The notes under the pieces were generated by a model. The model was not told the origin of the DNA. It saw only the letters and a program-made list of their open reading frames with translations, and made no database searches. Position numbers and translations under genes: made by a program. DNA of 5,965 nucleotides from Elusimicrobia bacterium RIFOXYB2_FULL_49_7 (GTDB lineage: Bacteria; Fibrobacterota; OXYB2-FULL-49-7): contig MGVN01000175.1 in NCBI GenBank assembly GCA_001800515.1, positions 1 to 5,965 of the forward strand, read 5' to 3'. This document shows positions 1 to 5,446 of the stretch, piece after piece (position 1 is the stretch's first letter; the number at the start of each line of letters is the position of its first letter).

Positions 1-636
1 TGTCAGACGGACATCCATGCTTCGAAGCATCAGATATTGCCCTACCACCGCCGCGCCATAAGCCAGGCTGAAAAACAGGCACAATGATGGAACCAAGCTA
101 TTGGGGGAAGCCGTAAGCGTAACCATCAGAAGCACCGCGTTAACAATAACTAAAAATATGTTTTGATAAAAGAATTTCCCATGCACCCCGAATTGCGCAT
201 GAAATATACGAAACAAGGCTAAAAAAACTACGGATGGTGCAGCCCAAAAGAGCCAACTCGCCGCACGCTCGATCCACTCCGGCTGATATCCCGGCAGCAC
301 AAACAAAAGGCACCGTTTAGGAAAAACTAAAGGGAGCATCATAAACATAATTCCAGCCGTTAGGGCAAACAGCAAAAAACTGGTATAAAACCGATTTCTT
401 ATCGCCGGTTTATCGTGAAGATGTTTGGCGGTAATGACATTGGATAAACTATGTAACGTTGACAGGCCCGAGAATACAACCAAAGCTTCGATCAAATTGA
501 TAATGCTGTAATACAAATCCGTCTGTGCCCCAACCCCCATCCGAGCAACTAAAACCATATCCCGCAAAAAACCAATACCCTTGCCAAACAAAGACAACAA
601 AAACACAATAAGCGCCGTCCGTGCAAATCTATTCAT
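1..636 (-). CDS. MurJ/MviN-family lipid-linked oligosaccharide flippase, N-terminal part (3' end beyond left edge)
   Basis: The 212 residues visible here are an integral inner-membrane protein of the MOP superfamily, MurJ/MviN branch. Family members flip undecaprenyl-linked sugars from the cytoplasmic to the periplasmic face. The signature is the N-terminal block at residues 18-40, with GFLRD at 22-26 and QTD at 38-40, matching the MurJ pattern of R-x-x-G-F-x-R-D followed by G-A-x-x-x-D. Hydrophobic segments are visible near 7-17, 44-58, 83-105, 126-144, 158-175 and 184-198. Family members are usually about 500 residues, so roughly 40% is present. The ATG at 634-636 is the first start after an in-frame TGA, but it has no Shine-Dalgarno. 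It lies 52 bases after the glycosyltransferase stop on the same strand, so co-transcription is likely. Two arginines conserved in E. coli MurJ (NLLRR) are replaced by valines at 53-54. I therefore infer an exopolysaccharide or O-unit flippase rather than the essential lipid II flippase. A Wzx annotation is possible. Confidence 0.8.
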   Translation of the reverse strand, partial: MNRFARTALIVFLLSLFGKGIGFLRDMVLVARMGVGAQTDLYYSIINLIEALVVFSGLSTLHSLSNVITAKHLHDKPAIRNRFYTSFLLFALTAGIMFMMLPLVFPKRCLLFVLPGYQPEWIERAASWLFWAAPSVVFLALFRIFHAQFGVHGKFFYQNIFLVIVNAVLLMVTLTASPNSLVPSLCLFFSLAYGAAVVGQYLMLRSMDVRLT

Positions 637-688
637 ATTGGGTTCGTGAAAGAATATAACTTGTGGTCACTGGCTACAAGGCAGATCA

Positions 689-1807
689 TTACGCAATCCA
701 GCATCTCATTTCATCAACCAACCTATCCATTGTCCAATGTTGCAAAAGATATTTTCTCCCTCTCCTACCCATTGCTTTTGCTTCTCGTGGATTTTCTAAT
801 AACTCCACTATCGCCTTAGCCAGCGCCTTTGGCTCAGAAGGCGGGACAAGGTACGCAATATTCTTTCCCGTTAAATTAGACTCAATGGTATCCAAAGCAG
901 ATGCAATCACAGGTTTTGCGTAAAACATAGCTTCCAGAATCGTATTAGGCATATTATCTTCCAATGACGGCTGAATAACCATATCGGCCGCCATATACCA
1001 ATTATTGATATCAAGCTGCCGTTCGATAAAATGGACACTTTTGAGCAAATGATACTCCTGATGTATTCTTTTTAAAACATGTTCATAACCACTATCCGGG
1101 CCGACTATCAATAATGTTATCATTTTTGACTGCAATACTTCTTGAATGGCTTCTAATAGAATATGCTGTCCTTTGTGTTTAGCAAGCACTCCCACACAAA
1201 GAATAATCGTGTTCTTATCGGAATCGTTATATTTCTTTCGTATTTCTTTTACAGAATTTCTACTTATCCTCATTTGCTCCAAATCCAATCCATTGAAAAG
1301 CTGTTTTACAGATTGTTCTTTTAATTTGAAAGTAGCAACAGTCAATCGTTGGACAAATGGAGACAATACAATAATTCGCCCTGATCGATGATATGCAAAA
1401 TACAAATACATATAGACCATCATTTTTTTTAAGAATGATACATTAGAAACCCAATGTCGGTATAGGCAGTGAACCGTGATCACATGCTTACATGGCAAAC
1501 CGATTGCAGCAAGAGCCATATAGAAGTCGGAACGAAAATGATGTGTATGAATAACGTCAATTTCTTTTTCCTTAAGAATACGTCGGAGTAAAAAAATGAT
1601 CTTCAACATGTTCCTACCGAATCGAATTCCAATGGTTCTCACGCCCATATCGTTTAAAACAACATATTTTTCCGGGGGAGCATCCAGAGAATAAGCAAAA
1701 TAGACTTGATATCCGCTCCTTGACTGTTCCCGAGCCAATCGCCTTGCGTGTTCCGCCGCGCCACCGTCGATAACGGGATCAATTAAGTGAAGGATTTTTA
1801 TTGCCAT
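689..1807 (-). CDS. GT4-family glycosyltransferase (GT-B fold)
   Basis: This 372-residue protein has the usual length and layout of a GT4 retaining glycosyltransferase, a cytosolic or membrane-associated enzyme that moves a sugar from a nucleotide-sugar to a lipid-linked acceptor. The N-terminal acceptor domain begins at once with KILHLI and the glycine-rich DGGAAEHARRLA (14-25), then DVIHTHH (84-90). The C-terminal donor domain starts around 200, with GVLAKHKG (206-213), LLIVGP (232-237), and the donor-binding acidic motif EDNMPNTILEAM (283-294), ending in a helix near 355-369. The spacing E-x8-E is the variant seen in EDN-x-PNT-type GT4 enzymes. Donor and acceptor sugars cannot be read from sequence. 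The gene precedes the flippase by 52 bases and belongs to the polysaccharide block. The ATG at 1805-1807 fits the family N-terminus and follows an in-frame TGA nine codons upstream (1832-1834). It has no Shine-Dalgarno at normal spacing, and the strong one at 1841-1848 is out of register. It is AT-rich relative to the flanks. Confidence 0.9.
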   Translation of the reverse strand: MAIKILHLIDPVIDGGAAEHARRLAREQSRSGYQVYFAYSLDAPPEKYVVLNDMGVRTIGIRFGRNMLKIIFLLRRILKEKEIDVIHTHHFRSDFYMALAAIGLPCKHVITVHCLYRHWVSNVSFLKKMMVYMYLYFAYHRSGRIIVLSPFVQRLTVATFKLKEQSVKQLFNGLDLEQMRISRNSVKEIRKKYNDSDKNTIILCVGVLAKHKGQHILLEAIQEVLQSKMITLLIVGPDSGYEHVLKRIHQEYHLLKSVHFIERQLDINNWYMAADMVIQPSLEDNMPNTILEAMFYAKPVIASALDTIESNLTGKNIAYLVPPSEPKALAKAIVELLENPREAKAMGRRGRKYLLQHWTMDRLVDEMRCWIA

Positions 1808-1835
1808 TATGATAAAATAGCATTTTTCTTCTCAA
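1779..1835 (-). CDS. Possible short leader ORF overlapping the glycosyltransferase start
   Basis: An 18-codon reading frame starts with TTG at 1833-1835, five bases after the strong Shine-Dalgarno GAAGGAGG, and ends with TGA at 1779-1781, inside the glycosyltransferase gene and in another frame. An internal ATG lies at 1821-1823. The overlap with the glycosyltransferase is 29 bases. It might be a translated leader that lets ribosomes re-initiate at the glycosyltransferase ATG. Alternatively it is an artefact of a one-base indel in the A5 run at 1822-1826 (on the minus strand): losing one A would join the TTG start in frame to the glycosyltransferase and add nine residues. The peptide has no recognisable family. 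The call rests only on ribosome-binding-site quality and spacing. Confidence 0.2.
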   Translation of the reverse strand: MRRKMLFYHNGNKNPSLN

Positions 1836-1840
1836 TATTG

Positions 1841-1848
1841 CCTCCTTC
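1841..1848 (-). promoter_or_regulatory. Strong Shine-Dalgarno GAAGGAGG, not in register with the glycosyltransferase ATG
   Basis: On the minus strand this is a near-perfect anti-16S complement, the best in the window. The annotated glycosyltransferase ATG lies 33 bases downstream, too far for direct use. The codon at optimal spacing (5 bases) is TTG at 1833-1835, which opens the short overlapping frame. Its position just ahead of a minus-strand gene suggests real function, but which start it serves is unresolved. Confidence 0.55.
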
Positions 1849-1855
1849 AAAAATA

Positions 1856-1884
1856 TTTTCCGCCACAGGATATTTTTCTATATT
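1856..1884 (+). promoter_or_regulatory. Candidate promoter for the GH27-like remnant (weak)
   Basis: TTTTCC (1856-1861) and TATATT (1879-1884) are 17 bases apart upstream of the plus-strand start at 1920. Only half of the -35 positions match consensus. The heptamer ATATTTT occurs three times here (1853-1859, 1870-1876, 1880-1886), which may be mere AT-richness. Confidence 0.2.
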
Positions 1885-1909
1885 TTAGGATAACTTGTTA
1901 TTAGATAAA
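1882..1909 (-). promoter_or_regulatory. Candidate promoter for the glycosyltransferase (weak)
   Basis: On the minus strand, TTTATC (1904-1909) and TAAAAT (1882-1887, five of six matches to TATAAT) are separated by 16 bases. Transcription would start near 1875, giving a leader of about 68 bases that includes the Shine-Dalgarno at 1841-1848. The -35 element is poor, and the region is so AT-rich that chance matches are expected. It overlaps the candidate plus-strand -10 element for the hydrolase remnant. Confidence 0.25.
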
Positions 1910-1912
1910 GGA
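1907..1912 (+). promoter_or_regulatory. Shine-Dalgarno AAAGGA of the GH27-like remnant
   Basis: AAAGGA sits 7 bases before the ATG at 1920, a normal spacing. It supports 1920 as the original start of the secreted hydrolase even though the gene is now broken. Confidence 0.5.
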
Positions 1913-1919
1913 TACCCAG

Positions 1920-2587
1920 ATGCCTATCAAGCTACTTTCCCTATCAATATTGTCTTTATTATTTCTTACTTTCTGTACAAATAATTCAAATCCATCTTCA
2001 GTCGATCAATCTAAATCGACTCAAGCCCCCCCCCCCTTGGCTGGAATAGTTACGATTGCTATGGATGGGATATCAATGACTCCATCGTCCGAGCAAGTAT
2101 TAGACTTAAACGACTGTTCCAAATCCTATCATGCAAGTTATGGTTTTTTAAACTCCCAAGCATGTGAGGCATACTACAATTCAATTTTCGAGCTGTTTGT
2201 TGAGTGGGGTATTGATTTCGTTAAATATGATTTTATGACTACCTCACCGAACGATATCGAGGCCGTATCAAAAGCGTTAAACAATTGCGGGCGACCCATG
2301 CTTGCAATCAAAATGCTATTTGCGGTACCTTAATCAAACGCATTGGCAATATTGATATTTGGAAGACACCCCTCTCTACATCCCCAGATACCGGCTGGAT
2401 TGGAATTTTCAATCGAAGTGTTTCTCCGGTTAACATCGAGCTAATCCACGCCGACATGGGACTTCAAGAAAACAAACAATACAAACTCTTTGACATCTGG
2501 AATAAGGGAGAATTAAATCAGAACAACTTGATAAGTCGGATTGATGCAGACGGGGTACTATTTATTAAACATGAAAAGAAGAACTAA
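1920..2587 (+). pseudogene. Decayed secreted GH27-like (alpha-galactosidase-clan) glycoside hydrolase
   Basis: Two overlapping frames hold pieces of one protein. Frame 1 (1920-2333, 137 residues) begins with a lipoprotein-like signal peptide ending at Cys19 (box LTFC; Phe at -1 is atypical) and a Ser/Asn-rich linker. It continues with a GH27-like barrel stretch: EAYYNSIFELFVEWGIDFVKYD (83-104), with Asp104 in the position of the catalytic nucleophile, then IEAVSKALNNCGRPM (113-127), like the 'ALN..GRPI' segment of the family. Frame 3 (open through 2285-2587) supplies the end of the barrel, ACNQNAICG (like IA-x-NQD-x-x-G), then IWKTPL and a C-terminal beta-sandwich domain with IGIFNRS, MGL and FDIWNKG. 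The frames meet near 2298-2306. About 100 or more residues expected between GRP and NQD, including the WNDPD-type acid/base, are missing, and so is the usual PPMGWNSW-type start of the barrel. The product cannot be an active hydrolase. It lies antisense to the polysaccharide block, ending 3 bases from the convergent export-gene stop. Confidence 0.75.
2026..2036 (+). repeat. Homopolymeric tract of 11 C inside the GH27-like remnant
   Basis: Eleven consecutive C bases encode the end of an Ala codon and three Pro codons at residues 36-39, between the lipoprotein linker and the hydrolase segment. At this length the signal peptide is in frame with the barrel segment. Gain or loss of one or two C bases would cut it off. 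Tracts this long are prone to slippage and are a classic site of phase variation in surface-associated genes. They are also a common place for sequencing length errors. Confidence 0.95.
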
Positions 2588-2590
2588 TCT

Positions 2591-4117
2591 TCACTGAGAC
2601 AATACCAAAAACGTCACCATCACCGACAATAATCCGCTTGTAATCGTAATCGTATCTTTAATTTTATCCCAATAATACTCCTGCGGGGTCTCAGGTACTA
2701 AAATCACATCGCCCGCATCAATACAAACATCGCCAGAGGCATAAATCCAGGCATCCCGAGCTTTCTTGTATATCTTTGTCCGTCCCTTATAGGCATTCTT
2801 GTCAAAACCACCCGCTTCAGAGACATAATCCTTCCAATTCTTTCCAGAGACATAAGCATAAACCCCGGGACGAGTCACCCTACCGGACACGTTAATCACC
2901 GCCATCTTCTGGGGTACCAGAATGACATCCATATCTAACAGATGCGTATTCCCCCGATTTCCGCTGTTTCCACTTCCCAGATTCAAAGCAACCATCAATG
3001 GATTAAACGGTATATTCTCCCGAAGACCGTTCCTGAAATCAGGATTAATATAATTCTTCAGAAACTGACACCTCGTCAGAGAAGCCGTATTGCTGTCCGC
3101 ATCCGACAATAATCCCCCTGCCGCGTCCAAAGCCTGCTGAACCGTAGTGCCCTCTTCAAATTGATACTGCCCTGGAAACTTGACCCGTCCTTGAAGAGAA
3201 ACCGCAAGCCGTTTATGATAGAACGGTTTTCTACCTACCACCAGGCAATCATCCTTTTTTAATTGATAGTCCCTGCAAGCCTCGATTGAATTAAGAGTAA
3301 GGCTTTGCACCCCTTTTTCGCGGTTGCCAAAACCGTAAACAACGATATTCTGACTGTCTGCATCCGGCGACAAGCCGCCGGCAAAATGAATCAAATCAAG
3401 TGCGGATTGAAAACGGTAATCAAAGGTGCCGGAACGGAGTACGGAACCGCTAACAGACACGGAACAGGATTTAACCGGCACAATAACCTGGTCGCCCGCA
3501 AAAACGGGCGGATTGTTTGCTTCTGTCCCGTTTCTGTAGTAATCTTCAAAATCCACGCTTAAGGTTTCGCCGGAAGAACGACGAATTTTCACATTGCGCA
3601 TGGATGCAGAACGAGGCCACTCCACCCGTTGCTCACGCGTGGAAGCACATGCAATCACATCATCCAAACGAACGGTAGAGTTGAATTCATAGGTCCCTGG
3701 AACCACCACCTCGCCACAAATCGAAATCAGAGAAGTTTTTACCCGCGTGATCCGGCAGATAATCTGAACATTACGGCTTTTAGACTGGATGATTTTTTCA
3801 ATTCGGGTACGTACTTCTTTGAGTGTGGTGGCAGCGTCAATCAGGCCGAATTTTGGAATCAGAAGTTTACCTTCTGCATCTACGGTCATTTCATATTCCT
3901 CTTCAAGAACATTTCCCCAGAGGCTTATAGTGATGACATCACCCGGACCGACCAGATAAACCGAGTCTGCAATGGGGCCATAAACCGGAAGGTTTTCAGA
4001 AAGAGCGCTCTTTTTAGAGGGAACGGAAAGTAGGGCGGCTTTATCCATCGAGTCGTCGAATAAACCGGAATTGATTGACCACACCATTGAAACGGCAAGA
4101 AGTAAGATGAAACGCAT
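2591..4117 (-). CDS. Wza-family polysaccharide export protein with four SLBB domains
   Basis: This 508-residue exported protein forms, by family analogy, the periplasmic and outer-membrane channel for exo- or capsular polysaccharide. A signal peptide covers about residues 1-18. The Poly_export domain runs from about 54 to 125, opening with YLVGPGDVITISLWGN (54-69). Four SLBB repeats follow, each opening with a G-x-V-x-x-x-G-x-Y/F-like strand pair: ICGEVVVPGTYEF (133-145), VSGSVLRSGTFDY (222-234), LQGRVKFPGQYQF (308-320) and VSGRVTRPGVYAY (410-422). Repeats 2-4 carry the AGG helix-turn, and the repeats end in DQVIVP, DDCLVV, DVILVP and DVILVP. A hydrophobic helix (about 489-506) closes the protein and could cross the outer membrane, as the Wza C-terminus does. 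No lipobox cysteine is seen, unlike E. coli Wza, and the protein is longer (Wza is about 380). The ATG at 4115-4117 has no Shine-Dalgarno but gives the signal peptide. It lies 40 bases after the methyltransferase stop on the same strand, so transcription may be shared. Confidence 0.93.
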   Translation of the reverse strand: MRFILLLAVSMVWSINSGLFDDSMDKAALLSVPSKKSALSENLPVYGPIADSVYLVGPGDVITISLWGNVLEEEYEMTVDAEGKLLIPKFGLIDAATTLKEVRTRIEKIIQSKSRNVQIICRITRVKTSLISICGEVVVPGTYEFNSTVRLDDVIACASTREQRVEWPRSASMRNVKIRRSSGETLSVDFEDYYRNGTEANNPPVFAGDQVIVPVKSCSVSVSGSVLRSGTFDYRFQSALDLIHFAGGLSPDADSQNIVVYGFGNREKGVQSLTLNSIEACRDYQLKKDDCLVVGRKPFYHKRLAVSLQGRVKFPGQYQFEEGTTVQQALDAAGGLLSDADSNTASLTRCQFLKNYINPDFRNGLRENIPFNPLMVALNLGSGNSGNRGNTHLLDMDVILVPQKMAVINVSGRVTRPGVYAYVSGKNWKDYVSEAGGFDKNAYKGRTKIYKKARDAWIYASGDVCIDAGDVILVPETPQEYYWDKIKDTITITSGLLSVMVTFLVLSQ

Positions 4118-4157
4118 TGAGAGTAATCTAATAAATAGGGGCGATTTAATTCAACTT

Positions 4158-5261
4158 CTACATCTTCTTGGAGAAGACCGCCACAGTCTCAACATGAGGG
4201 GTCTGAGGGAACATATCAAAGGCAACCAGAGAATCCAGAGTAAAAGCCGGTTCAAAGGCTTTCATATCCTCAGCCAGCATCTTTGGATTGCAGGAAACAT
4301 AGATAATCCGCGTTGGCGCCATACGCAATACTTTCCGGCAAAGCTTCTGACTCATGCCGGAACGGGGCGGGTCAAGAATGATGGTTTCAAACCACTCCTT
4401 TTTTTCATTTTCAATGAGCCATTTGCGCACATCATGGGCAAGAAAGCGAATATTCTGAACCCGATTGAGCGTTTGATTCTCGGCTGCAAAACGGATGGCC
4501 TCCCCTTCCAACTCCACACCTAAAACCTCAGAAGCCCGTTCCGCCACATAAAGAGAAATAGCACCCATGCCACAGTATAGATCAAGAGTCCGACCCGACA
4601 CCTTATCGCGTATCTGATCAAAAAGAGGCCGGGTCAGCATGGCATTGTTTTGAGCAAAGGTATTGGGGCCCGCATGATAGGTTTTATCGCCCGCCTTTTC
4701 CACAAAATAGGGTTGTCCGAAGTGGGTTTTAACCGGCCCATAATTCACATCCGCCAATCCGCTCTGCACTATCCAGTTGATGGAAGTGGCATAAGGCTTG
4801 GCCGCTTCAACCAATGGCATGAGGAGCGGATCGTCATTGGCTGTTACAAACGAGACCATCACATCCTCGGAATAACAGGCAACACGCAATGTGATATAGC
4901 GGAGATAACCCTGATGGTTCAGGTAATTGAAATCCGGGATTCCGTATTCTCGAACCGTTTCTTTGAGGATTTGGAAAAGGTGAGCAACACGCTTGGGCAA
5001 TAAATAGCACTGTTCCACTTCCACCACTTGATTGTGGGTACCCCGCTTGCGGAATCCTATTTTGCCGAATGCACAGACAAAATCCATCCGGTTACGATAA
5101 CCATAAGCCTCCGGTGATGGGGTAATGGGAACTTCGCGATTGAAAAGCTGTTGCAATGCGTTGAGTTTCAGGCCAATCTGTTCCTCCGGATAGGATTTAT
5201 CCTGATATAAACAGCCGCCGCATTCACCGAAATGGGGACAAAGTGGGGCACATTGACTCAT
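4158..5261 (-). CDS. 23S rRNA (uracil-5-)-methyltransferase, RlmD/RlmC (RumA/RumB) type
   Basis: This cytosolic enzyme methylates C5 of a uridine in RNA using S-adenosylmethionine, most likely in 23S rRNA. The N-terminus carries the RumA-type iron-sulfur signature CPHFGECGGC (Cys8, Cys14, Cys17), with the fourth ligand at Cys85 in VEQCYLL. The catalytic domain shows FAQNN (202-206), the SAM-binding LDLYCGMGAISL (226-237), DPPRSGM (297-303), the nucleophile Cys324 in YVSCNP (321-326) and HVETV (356-360), whose Glu358 is the expected general base. At 367 residues it lacks the N-terminal TRAM domain of E. coli RlmD, and an in-frame stop at 5295-5297 rules out an upstream extension. Iron-sulfur without TRAM resembles RlmC, so the exact target (U1939 or U747) is not settled, and I give no symbol. 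The ATG at 5259-5261 has no Shine-Dalgarno at normal spacing; a purine-rich AAAAGGAAAGG lies 18 bases upstream. It is divergent from the M20 gene and may lead into the export gene downstream. Confidence 0.92.
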   Translation of the reverse strand: MSQCAPLCPHFGECGGCLYQDKSYPEEQIGLKLNALQQLFNREVPITPSPEAYGYRNRMDFVCAFGKIGFRKRGTHNQVVEVEQCYLLPKRVAHLFQILKETVREYGIPDFNYLNHQGYLRYITLRVACYSEDVMVSFVTANDDPLLMPLVEAAKPYATSINWIVQSGLADVNYGPVKTHFGQPYFVEKAGDKTYHAGPNTFAQNNAMLTRPLFDQIRDKVSGRTLDLYCGMGAISLYVAERASEVLGVELEGEAIRFAAENQTLNRVQNIRFLAHDVRKWLIENEKKEWFETIILDPPRSGMSQKLCRKVLRMAPTRIIYVSCNPKMLAEDMKAFEPAFTLDSLVAFDMFPQTPHVETVAVFSKKM

Positions 5262-5326
5262 AATAGAAATTAAAAATAGCCTTTCCTTTTCGTTTTATGC
5301 CATCTTTTCACCTTACCCCATATTAT

Positions 5327-5330
5327 GGAG
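5327..5330 (+). promoter_or_regulatory. Shine-Dalgarno-like GGAG for the small ORF at 5339
   Basis: GGAG lies 8 bases before the ATG at 5339-5341, a normal spacing. It favours 5339 over the upstream in-frame ATG at 5297, which has no purine-rich sequence before it. A four-base match can easily be chance. Confidence 0.3.
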
Positions 5331-5338
5331 ACGAGTCT

Positions 5339-5446
5339 ATGTGCGATAAATCATACGTCTTGTATTTTCAAGTCCGGTCTTTTATTTTACAAGGGATAAA
5401 GAATACCTGCACAGACGGCTTGGTTACCTGCAAAGAGAACAAATGA
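5339..5446 (+). CDS. Possible 35-residue small ORF overlapping the M20 gene by ATGA
   Basis: A 35-codon frame runs from ATG 5339 to TGA 5444-5446. The stop overlaps the ATG of the M20 amidohydrolase (5443-5445) in the ATGA arrangement typical of translational coupling. The same frame could begin at ATG 5297 (49 codons), but only 5339 has a GGAG at a suitable distance. The peptide starts MCDKSYVLYFQ, contains three cysteines (positions 2, 24, 31) and is neutral to basic at the end. I do not recognise a family, signal peptide or convincing membrane segment. It could be a coupled leader peptide or a chance open frame in the intergenic region. If the candidate promoter at 5360-5388 is the true one, the frame would not be transcribed whole. 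Confidence 0.3.
   Translation: MCDKSYVLYFQVRSFILQGIKNTCTDGLVTCKENK
5360..5388 (+). promoter_or_regulatory. Candidate sigma70-like promoter for the M20 gene (weak)
   Basis: TTGTAT (5360-5365) and TATTTT (5383-5388) are separated by 17 bases. Transcription would start near 5395, about 48 bases before the M20 ATG. Three of six and four of six consensus positions match, so this is only a candidate. It conflicts with translation of the small ORF at 5339-5446. Confidence 0.28.

Noticed and set aside
660..680. Hairpin between the glycosyltransferase and flippase genes as a terminator
   Set aside because: The 9-bp stem holds only on the plus-strand transcript, using G-U pairs; on the minus-strand transcript two pairs become A-C mismatches, and no clear U tract follows.
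663..923. Plus-strand open frame over the 3' part of the glycosyltransferase
   Set aside because: It is antisense to a gene with clear GT4 motifs and shows no family features of its own.
1146..1391. Plus-strand open frame inside the glycosyltransferase
   Set aside because: Shadow of the coding minus strand; cysteine-rich nonsense-like composition and no motif.
2285..2587. An independent 100-residue gene starting at ATG 2285
   Set aside because: It has no ribosome binding site, its start lies inside the preceding frame, and its content is the C-terminal part of the same GH27-like protein, so it is treated as part of the pseudogene.
2588..2590. Bidirectional terminator between the convergent hydrolase remnant and export gene
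   Set aside because: Only 3 bases separate the stops, and I see no stem-loop with a T run around them.
3305..4033. Two plus-strand open frames (3305-3562, 3629-4033) inside the export gene
   Set aside because: Both are antisense to the SLBB repeats, which explain the sequence fully.
4071..5003. Plus-strand open frames of 150 and 117 codons (4071-4523, 4650-5003) antisense to the methyltransferase
   Set aside because: The methyltransferase frame has all catalytic motifs. The antisense frames have none, and the first also crosses the gap to the export gene.
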